Below are positions 48,954-60,455 of a stretch of 64,000 bases of DNA, one piece after another. A model generated the notes under the pieces. It saw nothing but the letters and a program-made list of their open reading frames with translations, did not search any database and was not told where the DNA came from. Each line of letters starts with the position of its first letter. The first letter of the stretch is position 1. The stretch is taken from the NCBI GenBank assembly GCA_004346725.1, contig SMDE01000007.1, forward strand, positions 186,001-250,000. The letters run 5' to 3'. The stretch comes from Phytobacter diazotrophicus. GTDB taxonomy: Bacteria > Pseudomonadota > Gammaproteobacteria > Enterobacterales > Enterobacteriaceae. Both the position numbers and the translations under genes were made by a program.

Positions 48954-51212
48954 ATGTCGGATCAAGAACAAAACCCTACAAATCATCAATCACCGGTGCA
49001 TGATGCCAGTGAGTCAAAGCCCGGTCTCGATTCTCTGGCGCCGGCAGACGGTTCCCATCGCCCTTCCCCGCATCTCTCCGCGCCCGGCGAGCAACCCACG
49101 GCCCCAGGCAGTTTAAAGGCCCCTAACACGGCCAATGAGAAACTCACCGCGCTGGAAGCCTTTCGTAAGGGCAGCGAAAATTTTCCACTGACGACAAACC
49201 AGGGCGTACGCATCGCAGACGATCAAAATTCACTGCGGGCGGGCACGCGGGGACCGACGCTGCTGGAAGACTTTATTCTGCGCGAAAAGATCACCCATTT
49301 TGACCATGAGCGCATTCCTGAACGCATCGTCCACGCACGCGGTTCTGCCGCCCATGGCTATTTCCAGCCTTACGAAAGTTTATCGGCCATCACCAAAGCA
49401 GATTTTCTCTCCGACCCGGAGAAAATCACGCCGGTATTTGTGCGTTTTTCCACGGTTCAGGGAGGAGCAGGCTCCGCCGATACCGTGCGGGATATCCGTG
49501 GATTTGCCACCAAGTTTTACACCGAAGAGGGGATCTTCGATTTGGTGGGTAACAACACGCCCGTATTTTTTATTCAGGACGCGCATAAATTCCCGGATTT
49601 CGTTCATGCGGTAAAACCCGAGCCTCACTGGGCAATTCCCCAGGGGCAGAGCGCCCATGACACCTTCTGGGATTATGTCTCGCTGCAACCGGAGACACTG
49701 CATAATGTCATCTGGGCAATGTCTGATCGCGGGATCCCACGCAGCTATCGCACCATGGAAGGCTTTGGTATTCATACCTTTCGCATGATCAATGCAGAAG
49801 GCAAGGCCACGTTTGTGCGTTTTCACTGGAAACCCGTGGCAGGCAAAGCTTCACTGGTCTGGGATGAGTCGCAGAAATTGACCGGTCGTGACCCCGATTT
49901 TCATCGTCGCGATCTGTGGGAGGCGATTGAAGCGGGTGATTACCCGGAATATGAGCTTGGATTACAGCTCATTCCCGAAGAAGACGAATTTAAATTTGAT
50001 TTTGATCTCCTCGACCCGACGAAACTGATCCCGGAAGAACTGGTTCCAGTGAAGCGAGTGGGCAAAATGGTGCTCAACCGCAATCCGGATAATTTCTTTG
50101 CCGAAAACGAGCAGGCCGCGTTCCACCCCGGCCATATTGTCCCCGGGCTCGATTTCTCTAACGATCCCCTGCTGCAGGGGCGTCTGTTCTCCTATACGGA
50201 TACGCAGATTAGCCGTCTTGGCGGGCCAAACTTTCATGAGATCCCCATAAACCGCCCCACCTGCCCGTACCATAATTTGCAGCGCGACGGCATGCATCGA
50301 ATGGATATAGATACCAACCCGGCAAACTATGAACCCAACTCGATTAATGACAACTGGCCGCGTGAGACGCCGCCGGGCCCTAAACGGGGTGGGTTTGAGT
50401 CGTACCAGGAGCGGGTCGAAGGCGGCAAAATTCGCGAACGTAGCCCCTCATTTGCCGAATATTATGCGCATCCACGCCTGTTCTGGCTCAGCCAGACGCC
50501 ATTTGAGCAGCAGCATATTATTGATGCTTTCAGCTTCGAGCTGAGTAAAGTTGTGCGCGAGTACATTCGTGAACGGGTGGTTGACCAACTGGCGCATATT
50601 GACGTCCATCTGGCAAATGCCATCGCCGGGAACCTCGGCATTACGCTGAGTGAAGAACAACGTAACATCGCGCCACCGAAGGAGGTGAACGGCCTGAAAA
50701 AAGATCCTTCGCTCAGTCTGTATGCCATCCCGGATGGCGCCATCAAAGGGCGCGTCGTCGCCGTGTTGCTGAATGATAAAACGCGCGCCGACGATGTGCT
50801 CACCATCCTGCAAGCGCTTAAGGCGCAAGGGGTACACGCGAAACTGCTCTATTCCCGAATGGGCAGCGTTGTGACCGATGATGGCTCCGTCTTACCTGTC
50901 GCGGGGACTTTTGCGGGCGCGCCGTCACTGACGGTTGATGGCGTCATTGTGCCTGGCGGTGATCTCAGCCAGTTACTGAATAATGGCGATGCGCTTTACT
51001 ATCTGCTGGAAGCCTACAAACATCTAAAACCCATTACGCTGCTGGGCGATGCCCGTCAGTTCAGCGCCGCTTTACAGGTTGGCGCGCAGGGGGAAGAAGG
51101 TGTGATCCAGGCCGAGGATGCCTCAGGCAGCACCCTGGATGATTTTCTGGGGTTGTTGCGCGCGCACCGTATTTGGTCACGCATGAGTAAAATCGCCAGC
51201 ATTCCTGCCTGA
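48954..51212 (+). CDS. katE: catalase HPII
   Basis: This 752-residue large-subunit catalase (E. coli: 753) has a disordered N-terminal extension (1-80), catalytic His in [15 protein letters not shown] (about 127), Asn in [20 protein letters not shown] (about 200), haem-ligand Tyr in [14 protein letters not shown] (about 414), and a C-terminal GATase/DJ-1-like domain (about 600-752, [15 protein letters not shown]). In E. coli it is made in stationary phase under sigma S. GGAGACG precedes the ATG. Confidence 0.97.
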   Translation: MSDQEQNPTNHQSPVHDASESKPGLDSLAPADGSHRPSPHLSAPGEQPTAPGSLKAPNTANEKLTALEAFRKGSENFPLTTNQGVRIADDQNSLRAGTRGPTLLEDFILREKITHFDHERIPERIVHARGSAAHGYFQPYESLSAITKADFLSDPEKITPVFVRFSTVQGGAGSADTVRDIRGFATKFYTEEGIFDLVGNNTPVFFIQDAHKFPDFVHAVKPEPHWAIPQGQSAHDTFWDYVSLQPETLHNVIWAMSDRGIPRSYRTMEGFGIHTFRMINAEGKATFVRFHWKPVAGKASLVWDESQKLTGRDPDFHRRDLWEAIEAGDYPEYELGLQLIPEEDEFKFDFDLLDPTKLIPEELVPVKRVGKMVLNRNPDNFFAENEQAAFHPGHIVPGLDFSNDPLLQGRLFSYTDTQISRLGGPNFHEIPINRPTCPYHNLQRDGMHRMDIDTNPANYEPNSINDNWPRETPPGPKRGGFESYQERVEGGKIRERSPSFAEYYAHPRLFWLSQTPFEQQHIIDAFSFELSKVVREYIRERVVDQLAHIDVHLANAIAGNLGITLSEEQRNIAPPKEVNGLKKDPSLSLYAIPDGAIKGRVVAVLLNDKTRADDVLTILQALKAQGVHAKLLYSRMGSVVTDDGSVLPVAGTFAGAPSLTVDGVIVPGGDLSQLLNNGDALYYLLEAYKHLKPITLLGDARQFSAALQVGAQGEEGVIQAEDASGSTLDDFLGLLRAHRIWSRMSKIASIPA

Positions 51213-51248
51213 TAAACGCGCACCGCGGCCTGTTCCGCGGTGCGTGAC

Positions 51249-52007
51249 TTACAGATCCCGAAAAGTGCCCGGTCTGAAGGCACGTTCGGCAATGACCCGC
51301 TTCAATGAAGGCTGCGTCAGCACTTCCAGCTCTTTTAAACGTGGGTAACAGTACTGACTTGCCATAAGCTGATTATCCACAAACGCCGGATGGCTCATGA
51401 TCTCCAGTGAGCTGTCGCCACGCAGCGCGGCGGCATCCAGAATGGCGGTAAACAGCGATACCGTGATCTCATCGCCATAAAAGGCGCTGGAAAAACCGCT
51501 CGTGCTGCATACCCCGTTTGCATCAATTCCCTGGCGCCGGGCCTCATCGCGATCGACACGCAGCGGAATGCCTTTCTGCCGGGCAAACGCCGCAACCAGC
51601 GGGAAAATGGCGCCAATCATATGCACATGATGATGACTATCGATGTGTGAGGGCGGCTTGCCAAACAGCGCGATAAAACGCGCATACTGGCAGGCCAGCT
51701 CATCGGCAATCTCCTGGAGCGGCAGGGAACCTTGTGCAGCCAGATCCCAGATCCATTTTCCCAGTTGCCCCTCTCGCGTCAGTGATGGCGTATTTCCCAC
51801 GGGTTTTCCCAGCGTCAGGGTGAAATGCAACCCCACCGCCAGTTCCGGAACCTGCTCGCACAGCGCAACCGCATGTTCGATAGCGGCACCGTTCACCAGC
51901 GCAGTCGTGGACGTTACGACGCCGTTACGGCAGGCGTCGACGATGCCGTAGTTCTGCCCACGGCTTAAGCCAAAGTCATCCGCATTGACGATTAACAGTC
52001 TTTGCAT
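51249..52007 (-). CDS. chbG: chitooligosaccharide deacetylase ChbG
   Basis: This 252-residue YdjC-type deacetylase has the metal site [15 protein letters not shown] (Asp, about 5-19) and [13 protein letters not shown] (about 118-130). It removes one acetyl group from chitobiose/chitotriose, a step needed for induction and for ChbF action. It is the last gene of chbBCARFG, seven bases after chbF. Confidence 0.96.
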   Translation of the reverse strand: MQRLLIVNADDFGLSRGQNYGIVDACRNGVVTSTTALVNGAAIEHAVALCEQVPELAVGLHFTLTLGKPVGNTPSLTREGQLGKWIWDLAAQGSLPLQEIADELACQYARFIALFGKPPSHIDSHHHVHMIGAIFPLVAAFARQKGIPLRVDRDEARRQGIDANGVCSTSGFSSAFYGDEITVSLFTAILDAAALRGDSSLEIMSHPAFVDNQLMASQYCYPRLKELEVLTQPSLKRVIAERAFRPGTFRDL

Positions 52008-52013
52008 AACCCC

Positions 52014-53360
52014 TCACTGTTTGAAGGATGCTATTGCCGTAGCAAAACGCGGTAACCACTGCTGATTGGCCAGCAGCATATCGCGGGCCAGTTTTTCCGC
52101 GTCTTTATCAGAATGGATCAACGGATTCAGGTTGAGCGCCAGCAAAATGTCATTCAGTTCACCGCTCAGTGCCGCGTTGCTGGCAGCAATCTCAAAGCCC
52201 TTAATGGTGTAAATCAGCCCAAGAACCTTGTCATCAAAGTGTGTGATTCGTGGATGCGGCGTCGCCCCCTCGCGCCCCAGAAGACAGGTCATTTCTACCG
52301 CCCATTGCGCAGGGATATTTTCTACACAGCCCCGGTGCGGCACATTCACGTAATGCTCCGTCTGCTTATCATTAAAAATCGCATTGATCACTTCACAAGC
52401 GGCATCGGAATAATAGGCACCGCCACGCATCTCCAGCGCCTTCGGTTTCACATTGAGTGTCGGATCTTTGTACATCTCAAAGAGATTTTTTTCGACCTCC
52501 TGAACCACCTGCGCACGCGTCCCCCCTTTGTAATATTCCCCCATTTCGATACCCAGCATCTCTTTGGATTTGAAATAGTATTGCAGGTAGGAACATGGCA
52601 GCAGGTTGAGCGAACGCAGTAAGCCTTCCGAGAAAGGTAGATCAAAAATATTCTTCACCGAAGATTTCGCCAGACGCCCGGAAGCGACCCCGTCCATTAA
52701 TTCGGCAAAGCGCGACTCGCCATTCACCAGCACATCTTTGATAAAGACCAGGTGGTTCAGACCAAATAAATCGATCGATAGCGTGTCAGTCGCGGCGAGT
52801 TGCAGAACATCACGGACGAACATTTTCATGCCGATGGGGACATTGCATACGCCAATAAAGCGACGGAAGTTGGTATGCCGATAAACCGCTTCTGTGACCA
52901 TGCCAGCCGGGTTAGTGAAATTGATCACCCATGCCTGCGGGCACAACTCTTCCACATCACGAAGAATATCGAAAATCACCGGGATAGTGCGTATCCCTTT
53001 AAACAAACCACCGGCACCATTGGTTTCCTGACCAAGATAACCATGACTTAACGGAATGCGCTCGTCGAGTTCCCGTGCTTTGAGCTGGCCGATACGGAAT
53101 TGTGTGGTAACGAAATCCGCATCGCGCAGCGCTTCACGTCGATCAAGGGTTTTAAATATTTTTAATGGCACCCCCGCTTTGTCCACCATGCGGCAACAAA
53201 GATCATAAATGATGTCCAGCTTATGTTTCCCCTCCTCTACATCTACCAGCCATAATTCGCTGACGGGTAATTCATGGTAGCGAAGAATAAATCCTTCCAG
53301 TAATTCCGGGGTATAACTGCTGCCGCCACCGATAGTGACAATTTTCAGTTTCGTCGTCAT
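52014..53360 (-). CDS. chbF: 6-phospho-chitobiase ChbF (GH4)
   Basis: This 448-residue NAD- and Mn-dependent GH4 enzyme has the NAD loop KIVTIGGGSSYTPELLEG (about 5-22), NFTNPAGMVTEAV and metal-binding Cys/His regions (GVCNVP about 171; GLNHLVF about 199). It hydrolyses phosphorylated (mono-deacetylated) chitobiose after PTS uptake. Same operon as chbG. Confidence 0.96.
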   Translation of the reverse strand: MTTKLKIVTIGGGSSYTPELLEGFILRYHELPVSELWLVDVEEGKHKLDIIYDLCCRMVDKAGVPLKIFKTLDRREALRDADFVTTQFRIGQLKARELDERIPLSHGYLGQETNGAGGLFKGIRTIPVIFDILRDVEELCPQAWVINFTNPAGMVTEAVYRHTNFRRFIGVCNVPIGMKMFVRDVLQLAATDTLSIDLFGLNHLVFIKDVLVNGESRFAELMDGVASGRLAKSSVKNIFDLPFSEGLLRSLNLLPCSYLQYYFKSKEMLGIEMGEYYKGGTRAQVVQEVEKNLFEMYKDPTLNVKPKALEMRGGAYYSDAACEVINAIFNDKQTEHYVNVPHRGCVENIPAQWAVEMTCLLGREGATPHPRITHFDDKVLGLIYTIKGFEIAASNAALSGELNDILLALNLNPLIHSDKDAEKLARDMLLANQQWLPRFATAIASFKQ

Positions 53361-53460
53361 ATTTTCTCCCTCAGGCCTGATGTTAAGGCAAGCCGTGTCA
53401 TTACCGCAGTGCGATAATTATAGAATGGTGATGTTTGTTAGCGGGGACGAACCCCGCAAA

Positions 53461-54297
53461 TCAGGAAATATTCATCAGTTGTTTACGGTAACTACCCGGT
53501 GTAAATGAGGTCAGTCGTTTAAATGTTTTAATAAATAAGCTGGGGCTGCTGTACCCTGCCTCCCATGCAATATCATTGATTGAGAAATTCGAAATTTCGA
53601 GCTGCTTGCGGGCAAAATTAATCCGAATTTCATTAATAATTTGCAGCGGTGTTTTATGATAATAACGCTGTGTCGCCCTGGTTAAGTATTCCTGAGATTT
53701 CCCCGACAAGGCGACCATATTTTCCAGCGCGTTTTCAGCAAAACGGTGTTTGTCATGCATACCCTCTACGGTCATTTTTAACCATTGCGGAATGCAATCT
53801 TCCTCCTGCTGCTCGCGGTAATGGCGCAAGCGATTGATAACATGGAAGGTGACATTCTCAATAAACTCATCGAGTTCACTATCACGAAAATTGAGCGATG
53901 CTATGACCGATTCAATGTACGCCAGAAAGGTTGCCTTGATGCGGTAACTCTGCGAGGCGACGAAACAAAACGGCACCAGCGAAAGATAATGCGTATCAAA
54001 AAATTGCCGGCTGATCCCCACATTAAGGATCCGCGTTGCGCCAAACTCATAAAAACTCTGGTGGGTTGAACCGACGGGTATAAACACAAAGTCACCTCGC
54101 TCCAGCAACACCCGTTTCCCGTTGATCACCTGATAGTAACGCCCGGTCAGGACGAGCGTAAATTCATAGTAATCATGCTGATGCAGCCCACTGATGCTCT
54201 CAACTTTATTGTAGATAAACACGTGAAAAGACCGGCCATTAAAAAGCTGTTGCTCTCTGACTATTCTCGCGTCCGTCGCATTTATCTCTGGCTGCAT
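53461..54297 (-). CDS. chbR: ChbR, AraC-type regulator
   Basis: This 278-residue protein has an N-terminal cupin-like sensor ([20 protein letters not shown]) and a C-terminal AraC domain with two helix-turn-helix units ([40 protein letters not shown]). It represses chb without chitobiose and activates it with the deacetylated product. It lies between chbA and chbF, as in E. coli. Confidence 0.95.
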   Translation of the reverse strand: MQPEINATDARIVREQQLFNGRSFHVFIYNKVESISGLHQHDYYEFTLVLTGRYYQVINGKRVLLERGDFVFIPVGSTHQSFYEFGATRILNVGISRQFFDTHYLSLVPFCFVASQSYRIKATFLAYIESVIASLNFRDSELDEFIENVTFHVINRLRHYREQQEEDCIPQWLKMTVEGMHDKHRFAENALENMVALSGKSQEYLTRATQRYYHKTPLQIINEIRINFARKQLEISNFSINDIAWEAGYSSPSLFIKTFKRLTSFTPGSYRKQLMNIS

Positions 54298-54318
54298 CTG
54301 CGGGCTTCTCCTTTATCG

Positions 54319-54663
54319 TCACATTTTCTCGTGCAGTTCAATCAGCTCGGCAATAAGCTCACGCGCCAGCATGGCTGTCATCAGGTGATCCTGCGCGTGA
54401 ACCAGTACCAGGCTTACCTTTATCTTACCCTGCCCTTCATCACTTTCAATGAGCTGAGTCTGTACGCGATGTGCCTCATGCAGGGCGGCATGGGATTGCG
54501 CCATCAGCGTTTTTGCCGTCTCAAAGTCCCCCTGCTTGGCTTGTTTTAATGCGCTGTACGCCAGGCTTCGCGCCTGACCCGCGTTGATGATAAGCCCCAT
54601 GACGACCTCTTCCAGGACGTCCGCGTCGGTGCCTGTTTCCGGCAGGTTATCTAAATCCAACAT
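54319..54663 (-). CDS. chbA: chitobiose PTS EIIA (ChbA)
   Basis: This protein of about 114 residues begins MLDLDNLPETGTDADVLEEV at the ATG with a GAGGAG site (a frame to 54696 starts in the intergenic segment). It is a lactose/cellobiose-type EIIA with the phosphorylated His in LVLVHAQDHLMTAML. It hands phosphate from HPr to ChbB. Confidence 0.95.
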   Translation of the reverse strand: MLDLDNLPETGTDADVLEEVVMGLIINAGQARSLAYSALKQAKQGDFETAKTLMAQSHAALHEAHRVQTQLIESDEGQGKIKVSLVLVHAQDHLMTAMLARELIAELIELHEKM

Positions 54664-54714
54664 GATGACTCCTCGTCTGTAGCCGCGGCGGTACACAGGC
54701 CGCGGCGAAGTTCC

Positions 54715-56073
54715 TTAAAATTTCAACGCCTGGGCGATATCTTCCTCGCTCTCTTCGGCTTCGATAGTGTTCTGTGCTTTGTTCGATATCACGACGAACG
54801 GTAGATAGAACAGTGTCGCCACACCGAGGTTGAACAGCGCCAGCAACAGGGCTGCGATACTGCCGTTGGTGTTAAAGAAAGCCCCAAGCCCGGTGGGCAT
54901 GGTCCAGGGTGCGATATTGGTGACAGGCGGGATGATTCCCATGTAATAAGCCGCCATGGTGATGGCTGCCAGTAACGGCTGAACCAGAATGAACGGAATA
55001 AACATCACCGGGTTCATGATAATCGGCAGGCCAAACATCATGGGTTCGTTAATCTGGAAGATCCCGGAAGGCAATGCCAGCTTCGCCACCTGGCGGTGAT
55101 CGGCACGGCGGGACGCAATAAAGATGGCGATAATTAACCCCAGCGTCGCCCCGGTGCCGCCCAGGAAGATATAGGAGTCAAGAACCGGTTTCGCCCAGGC
55201 ATGGAAGGTTTTCCCCGCGGCCAGCGCCGCATCGACTGAACCGTATTCGGTATACAGCGCCACGTTTTCCAGCGCCCACGGCGTCATGATGCCGCTATCC
55301 AGTGCGGCCAGAGCCAGTGAACCATGGACGCCAAAGAACCACAGCAGCGAGGTAAAGATGACATACGCCCAACCAACCACCCCGCCCATTGCCGCCAGTG
55401 GCTTAGAGATGGAGTCCATAATGATCTGGTGAAAGGTCGTTCCGGCACCGGCCAGTCCCCATGCGATAATCCCCATCACAGAGAGGATCACAAAGCCCGG
55501 AATCAGCGCCGAAAAGGAGCGAGAGACCGACGCAGGAACGCTATCAGGTAACTTAATCACCCAGTTACGCCGGACAACAAAGGCGAACATTTCCGCGACC
55601 ACCAGCCCAATTAACATACCGGAGATAATGTTCGAACCGCCGAGCCAGTTAGCATCTACCGCATACGCCTCCCCAACGCTATAAGGGGTCACCGTCATAA
55701 ACGCCGCCACGGCCAGCAACCCGGCAGCAAGGGGATCAACTTTGCGTTCCTCCGCCAGCGCCATGCCAATAAAAAAAGGCGCCATCAGCGACATAATGCC
55801 CAATGTACCGTTATAGACATTACCGCCGATGGCTTTAAGGCCATTCAGGGAATCAATTGTTGACGCATCCAGTCGAATGCCAAGAGAGTAGAAAAAAGAT
55901 CCTTCGCCAAAACTAAGAAAGACATTATTAATTAAGACAAACATGGCCCCGGCGAGCGTTAATGGCATTAATTTAATAAAGCCATTTTTAATCGCATTGA
56001 CATGCGGTTGCTTGCCTATTTTTACCGCGAACGGCAGCAGCACCTTTTCCAGAGAATTGATCGCTTTATTCAT
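54715..56073 (-). CDS. chbC: chitobiose PTS EIIC (ChbC)
   Basis: This 452-residue membrane permease has about ten hydrophobic segments and the lactose/cellobiose EIIC signature region ([20 protein letters not shown], the NEP motif of substrate binding). It translocates and phosphorylates chitobiose together with ChbB. The chbB-chbC gap contains the ChiX-pairing site. Confidence 0.96.
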   Translation of the reverse strand: MNKAINSLEKVLLPFAVKIGKQPHVNAIKNGFIKLMPLTLAGAMFVLINNVFLSFGEGSFFYSLGIRLDASTIDSLNGLKAIGGNVYNGTLGIMSLMAPFFIGMALAEERKVDPLAAGLLAVAAFMTVTPYSVGEAYAVDANWLGGSNIISGMLIGLVVAEMFAFVVRRNWVIKLPDSVPASVSRSFSALIPGFVILSVMGIIAWGLAGAGTTFHQIIMDSISKPLAAMGGVVGWAYVIFTSLLWFFGVHGSLALAALDSGIMTPWALENVALYTEYGSVDAALAAGKTFHAWAKPVLDSYIFLGGTGATLGLIIAIFIASRRADHRQVAKLALPSGIFQINEPMMFGLPIIMNPVMFIPFILVQPLLAAITMAAYYMGIIPPVTNIAPWTMPTGLGAFFNTNGSIAALLLALFNLGVATLFYLPFVVISNKAQNTIEAEESEEDIAQALKF

Positions 56074-56120
56074 ACAAATAAGCCCTTAAGTGCCGCAACG
56101 TTAATTGCGGCATGAATGTG

Positions 56121-56140
56121 TGAAATTACTCTTTGACGGG
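56121..56140 (-). promoter_or_regulatory. ChiX sRNA-pairing decoy in the chbB-chbC intergenic RNA
   Basis: The chb message contains CCCGTCAAAGAGTAATTTCA here, complementary to the seed of enterobacterial ChiX (AUGAAAUUCCUCUUUGACGGG), with one unpaired position. In E. coli and Salmonella this site traps ChiX and so relieves silencing of the chitoporin chiP when chitobiose is present. A hairpin (GCCGCAA/TTGCGGC, about 56093-56112) lies just after it. Confidence 0.85.
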
Positions 56141-56152
56141 AAAAATAAAAAT

Positions 56153-56470
56153 TTAAAGCGCTGCTTTTTTAATGGCAGCAATGGCACTTTTAAGAACGGC
56201 TAAACCATCGATTTTGCCATAAAGCAAAGAATCAATAACTTCTACTGGCTTATCGGGTAGAATGCGCTGAATTTCAGGCAACATATACGCAATTTGCGGA
56301 CCTAATAAGACGACATCCGCCTGCGGGCCTTTCTCTGCCGCCAGCGTTTCCGGAAAAGCATCGATAATAACCGGCACATTATACTTTTCTGCCTGCGCGC
56401 GCATTTTCGACACCAGCAACGAGGTAGACATGCCCGCTGAGCAGAACAAATAGATGATTTTCTTATCCAT
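56153..56470 (-). CDS. chbB: chitobiose PTS EIIB (ChbB)
   Basis: This 105-residue protein begins [20 protein letters not shown] with the phosphorylated Cys10 in the P-loop CSAGMST. It is the first gene of chbBCARFG; GGGAGG precedes the start. The upstream 270 bases should carry NagC, ChbR and CRP sites, which I cannot place by eye. Confidence 0.96.
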   Translation of the reverse strand: MDKKIIYLFCSAGMSTSLLVSKMRAQAEKYNVPVIIDAFPETLAAEKGPQADVVLLGPQIAYMLPEIQRILPDKPVEVIDSLLYGKIDGLAVLKSAIAAIKKAAL

Positions 56471-56692
56471 AAAAACCTCCCTTGAGCGGCATTTATCATC
56501 GAAGAATGCAATGATTAAGCCGTGTGGCGAGACGCCGTGTTATCTGTTTTTTGATGTTGTAATGAGTATACGTTGGCGCGCTGCGAGGGGATAATTCGCT
56601 ACAAACCACAATTGTCTCTCATTGACCTGGCATCATGACTCCCTTCACATTACGGCCAAATAATTCGCTTCGTTAAAAAAGATCCTGACGTA

Positions 56693-56719
56693 AAAAAACC
56701 GGCCCAGGGGCCGGTTTTA
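56693..56719. terminator. terminator after osmE
   Basis: AAAACCGGCC / GGCCGGTTTT stem with CAGG loop and A-/T-runs on both sides. It ends leftward osmE RNA. Confidence 0.85.
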
Positions 56720-56747
56720 GATCTGCTCAGGCAAAGAGAATCAAAGG

Positions 56748-57089
56748 TTACTGCTTAGGCGCTTGCGGATCGGTGTCATATTCGGCACAGGTCTGGTAGC
56801 CTGAGTTCATCACGTGACCCGTCTCATCCAGCGCGACGAAATAGGTTTCAGTTTTACCATTACGTTGACCCAGGATATAGGTCTGGCAAGTGCCACGCGC
56901 GTGGATCATGGTCACTTCGGAAGAAGGACGACCGGCAACCTGCATAACCTGCTGGCGCGTCATCCCTTTTTTGACATCTTTCACTACCGGCTGGCTCACC
57001 TGATCTTTAGCGCGATCGTAAGCCGTACACCCTGCCAGCATAGTCAGTACCGCCGCTGCACCCAGAATTCCTGCGATGTTCTTGTTCAT
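56748..57089 (-). CDS. osmE: OsmE osmotically induced lipoprotein
   Basis: This 113-residue lipoprotein has signal [21 protein letters not shown] and a SmpA/OmlA fold ([20 protein letters not shown]). In E. coli it is induced by osmotic stress and stationary phase through sigma S. It is divergent from nadE. Confidence 0.96.
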   Translation of the reverse strand: MNKNIAGILGAAAVLTMLAGCTAYDRAKDQVSQPVVKDVKKGMTRQQVMQVAGRPSSEVTMIHARGTCQTYILGQRNGKTETYFVALDETGHVMNSGYQTCAEYDTDPQAPKQ

Positions 57090-57342
57090 ATTCCATCCTC
57101 TTGTTTATCCGCTTGTGTATCAGCGTGTTATCTAAGCCTGGAATATAAAATTGCATTTTTCAACTATACGGCGTGACTGGCATAACTTTCGGAAAAATCT
57201 AATAAAACGACGATAACCTGCTAAAACGGCGTAATATGCGACACTCAAATTCGTGATCCTTGTCGTTTTACCGTCAAAGGGTTAATTTGGCTGCATCACC
57301 TATTTGCTACCTGCATAGCAGGCCACATGACGGAGGGGTTAA

Positions 57343-58170
57343 ATGACTCTGCAACAAGAAATTATTCAGGCACTGGGCGTCAAGCCGACCATCAACGCCG
57401 AAGAAGAAGTTCGCCGTAGCGTAGATTTTCTCAAATCCTATCTGAAAACCTATCCTTTTTTACGCTCACTGGTGCTGGGGATCAGCGGTGGTCAGGACTC
57501 AACGCTGGCCGGTAAGCTTTGCCAGACCGCCATCTCCGAATTGCGTCAGGAAACCGGCGACGCCAGTTACCAGTTTATCGCCGTACGTTTGCCTTACGGC
57601 GTACAGGCTGACGAGAAGGATTGCCAGGATGCTATTGAGTTTATCAAGCCGGATCGCGTGCTGACGGTAAACATCAAAGGTGCGGTGCTGGCCAGCGAAC
57701 AGGCGCTGCGCGAGGCAGGCATTGAGCTGAGCGATTTTATTCGCGGCAACGAAAAAGCCCGCGAGCGTATGAAAGCCCAGTACAGCATCGCCGGGATGAC
57801 GAAAGGTGTCGTCGTAGGTACTGACCATGCGGCAGAAGCGGCCACCGGTTTCTTCACCAAATACGGTGATGGCGGTACAGATATCAACCCGATTTTCCGT
57901 CTTAATAAACGTCAGGGTAAACAACTGCTGGCATCCCTGGGTTGCCCGGAACATCTGTATAAGAAAGCCCCTACCGCAGACCTGGAAGACGATCGCCCTT
58001 CTCTGCCGGACGAAGCAGCACTCGGCGTTACCTACGAAAACATTGATGATTACCTGGAAGGCAAAACGCTCGACGCCGGTACAGCGCAGATCATCGAAGG
58101 CTGGTATGTGAAGACGGAACATAAACGTCGCCCGCCGATCACCGTTTTCGACGATTTCTGGAAAAAGTAA
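57343..58170 (+). CDS. nadE: NH3-dependent NAD synthetase
   Basis: This 275-residue enzyme makes NAD from deamido-NAD, ammonia and ATP. The PP-loop is [14 protein letters not shown] (about 46-59); other signatures are [20 protein letters not shown] and [19 protein letters not shown]. Length equals the E. coli protein. GGAGGGG precedes the start. Confidence 0.97.
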   Translation: MTLQQEIIQALGVKPTINAEEEVRRSVDFLKSYLKTYPFLRSLVLGISGGQDSTLAGKLCQTAISELRQETGDASYQFIAVRLPYGVQADEKDCQDAIEFIKPDRVLTVNIKGAVLASEQALREAGIELSDFIRGNEKARERMKAQYSIAGMTKGVVVGTDHAAEAATGFFTKYGDGGTDINPIFRLNKRQGKQLLASLGCPEHLYKKAPTADLEDDRPSLPDEAALGVTYENIDDYLEGKTLDAGTAQIIEGWYVKTEHKRRPPITVFDDFWKK

Positions 58171-58226
58171 TAAATCTCAGGGGCGGCGCAAGCCGCCTCT
58201 TTTTTCACCTGCCGCAGCCTGCTACA

Positions 58227-58242
58227 CTGGATATCTAAACAG
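58227..58242 (+). promoter_or_regulatory. LexA box of cho
   Basis: CTGG-ATATCTAA-ACAG with flanking A/TA fits the SOS consensus with one change, 15 bases before the cho start. Confidence 0.8.
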
Positions 58243-58257
58243 TATCAGGAGTCCGCA

Positions 58258-59124
58258 GTGAACAGGCGTCAATCCGCCCCGCGTCTTGAATTTGAAGCGG
58301 CGGCTATTTATGAATATCCCGAGCATTTACGTCCATGGCTGGAAGCACTACCAAAGCAGCCAGGCGTCTATTTTTTTCATGGCGAAAGCGACGCGATGCC
58401 CCTGTACATCGGTAAAAGCGTGAATATCCGTAGCCGGGTGCTTTCCCATTTGCGTACCCCCGACGAAGCGGCGATGCTCCGCCAGTCCCGACGCATCACC
58501 TGGATATGTACCGCAGGTGAGCTTGGAGCCCTGCTGCTTGAAGCTCGCCTGATTAAAGAGCAACAACCGCTTTTTAATAAACGTCTGCGCCGCAATCGAC
58601 AGCTTTGTTCATTATCAGTCAACGGCGATAAACCACAGGTAGTCTACGCCCGTGAAGTGGATTTTTCCTCAGAGGTCGGCCTGTACGGCCTGTTCGCCAA
58701 CCGCCGCGCCGCCCTGCAAACCTTGCAGTCCATCGCCGATGACGAAAAGCTCTGCTACGGCCTGCTTGGACTGGAGTCATTAACCCGCGGTCGCGGCTGT
58801 TTTCGTTCGGCGTTGCGCCGGTGCGCAGGCGCGTGTTGCGGTAAAGAAACCGTGGCCGAACATGATGGCCGTTTTCTGGCCGCAATGGAGCGTATGCGTC
58901 TGGTATGCTGGCCCTGGAACGGGCCAATTTGCTTACAGGAAGTGGGTGAACAGATGACGCAATACCATATCATCCACAACTGGCTGTGGCTTGGCGCAGT
59001 AAACCATCTGGATGAGGCGGCAGAGTTACTCCGCACGCCCGCCGGGTTTGATCACGATGGTTATAAAATACTCTGCAAGCCATTACTGTCCGGGGAATAT
59101 TTGATTAGTGAGTTCCCTCAGTGA
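58258..59124 (+). CDS. cho: Cho, UvrC-like excision nuclease
   Basis: This 288-residue protein has the GIY-YIG nuclease domain of the UvrC N-terminal half ([39 protein letters not shown]; Glu/Lys near ARLIKEQQP). It makes the 3' cut at damage that UvrC cuts poorly. The start is GTG, nine bases after AGGAG, and a LexA box precedes it. It overlaps ves tail to tail by seven bases. Confidence 0.95.
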   Translation: MNRRQSAPRLEFEAAAIYEYPEHLRPWLEALPKQPGVYFFHGESDAMPLYIGKSVNIRSRVLSHLRTPDEAAMLRQSRRITWICTAGELGALLLEARLIKEQQPLFNKRLRRNRQLCSLSVNGDKPQVVYAREVDFSSEVGLYGLFANRRAALQTLQSIADDEKLCYGLLGLESLTRGRGCFRSALRRCAGACCGKETVAEHDGRFLAAMERMRLVCWPWNGPICLQEVGEQMTQYHIIHNWLWLGAVNHLDEAAELLRTPAGFDHDGYKILCKPLLSGEYLISEFPQ

Positions 59125-59675
59125 CCGGGAAGCCAGGTAATTTCGCTAAAAAGTAACTGACCTTCTGATTTTAACAAGCGAAGCGTCTGGCGACCTTCGC
59201 TCCAATAGGCCCCCTGATCGGCGGTAAGCAGCTTATCGCCAAGTTGCCATGCCCCACTCAGTACGAAGATCACGCCCCCACGGGTACCAAATGTGGTAAA
59301 AGTCCGGTCCGCAATACGCACTTTTGCACGACAGTGATCGCGGCGAGTCATGATATTGAAATCCATCGACATCTGCCCTTCATGAAGCTGGACTTTCACC
59401 GGCTGTTCTCCGGGAAACGTAAAAGGCTGGAATTTTTTCAACGTGTGACAGAATTCATGGCCGGCATCTAAGGTAACTTCACCGCCTTCAATAAGGGTGA
59501 TGACACGATCGACGCCGGGAAATTGCGGAAACTCACCGTTACTGGCCAGCGATGCGATACTTGCCCGCCAACTGAAATCTCGCGTCGCCTCCGGAAAACA
59601 ACAAATTTCTCGGGTTTCCCCTGCACCATTGCGCCAGAGATTTACCGGCATTTTGCGGATATCAAAGAATTCCAT
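59118..59675 (-). CDS. ves: Ves, cold/environment-responsive HutD-type cupin
   Basis: This protein of about 185 residues begins [20 protein letters not shown] (AGGAG site before the second of two adjacent ATGs; a frame to 59699 is longer than E. coli Ves). It is of the HutD/Ves cupin family ([40 protein letters not shown]). Its function is unclear; E. coli ves is linked to cold growth. Confidence 0.92.
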   Translation of the reverse strand: MEFFDIRKMPVNLWRNGAGETREICCFPEATRDFSWRASIASLASNGEFPQFPGVDRVITLIEGGEVTLDAGHEFCHTLKKFQPFTFPGEQPVKVQLHEGQMSMDFNIMTRRDHCRAKVRIADRTFTTFGTRGGVIFVLSGAWQLGDKLLTADQGAYWSEGRQTLRLLKSEGQLLFSEITWLPGH

Positions 59676-59984
59676 CATCACTCCTGAATGGCGCAGCATG
59701 GAAGCGCCGCGCCGCTGCTTCTAAAGGCAGCGTGTCATTATCATCCATCCTGCCATTAAAAGATTATCGGCAGCAAAGCAGGATGCCTTAGCGATGCTGT
59801 GGTCAGCATGTAAAAAATTAACGTAATGATACACGGAAATTTTTTCTCAAAACGAGCAGGTTGAGGATACCGTGATACAGGCGGCAGACAAGGGGGCGAA
59901 AAAGAAAAAACCGCCAGTCCTGCCCACAACGTAAACACGTGCTATGAGCAAGACCGGCGGTCTTGATGAGGGTTGCTGAATCAA
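59676..59984. other. ves-spy intergenic region
   Basis: No gene is visible. It contains the ves leader on the right-to-left strand and the spy terminator-like structure at 59901-59963. Confidence 0.5.
59901..59963 (-). terminator. long-looped terminator-like hairpin after spy
   Basis: In leftward RNA, ACCGCCGGTCTTG pairs imperfectly with CAGGACTGGCGGT across a 30-base loop, then T-run (TTTTTTCTTTTTC). The loop is unusually long for an intrinsic terminator. Confidence 0.6.
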
Positions 59985-60455
59985 TTATTCAGCAGGTTGT
60001 GGCATTTTACCTTCTGGCGCCGGACGTTCTGTCAGACGCTTCTCAAAATTGGCATTAAACTGTTTTTTCTGTTCCGGCGTCAGAACATTGTAGATTTTGT
60101 TCTGGGTTTCCAGATGTGCCAGCATGTGCGCTTTACGCTGCTCGTCCATCTTCGCGATTTGCGCTTCTGCTTTCGCTTTATCGAAGGTGTCACTGGCAAT
60201 AATGTTGTGCATATCGCGGCGTTCTTGCAACATCTGCTCATACTCGCCTTTCCTGATGTCGCGGATCTGCTGTTTCTGCGCATCCGTCAGGTTCAAACCT
60301 TTGAACATCATGTCATGATGAGGTCCGCGTGGGCCTTTATGATGCATTGCCGGGCCGCCATCAGCCGGTGCGGTCGTGGTATCGGCAGCATGCGCCAGGT
60401 TAGCAGCGCCAAGAGCCAGGGTAGAGGCAACAAACAGAGCGGTGAGTTTACGCAT
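59985..60455 (-). CDS. spy: Spy periplasmic chaperone
   Basis: This 156-residue protein has a signal peptide (MRKLTALFVASTLALGAANLAHA) and the LTxxQ-type Spy/CpxP repeats (LNLTDAQKQQIRDIRKGEYE; LTPEQKKQFNANFEKRL). It is an ATP-independent chaperone under Cpx/Bae control in E. coli. GTAAA-type words upstream (60555-60575) may be CpxR half-sites, but their spacing is not canonical. Confidence 0.95.
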   Translation of the reverse strand: MRKLTALFVASTLALGAANLAHAADTTTAPADGGPAMHHKGPRGPHHDMMFKGLNLTDAQKQQIRDIRKGEYEQMLQERRDMHNIIASDTFDKAKAEAQIAKMDEQRKAHMLAHLETQNKIYNVLTPEQKKQFNANFEKRLTERPAPEGKMPQPAE

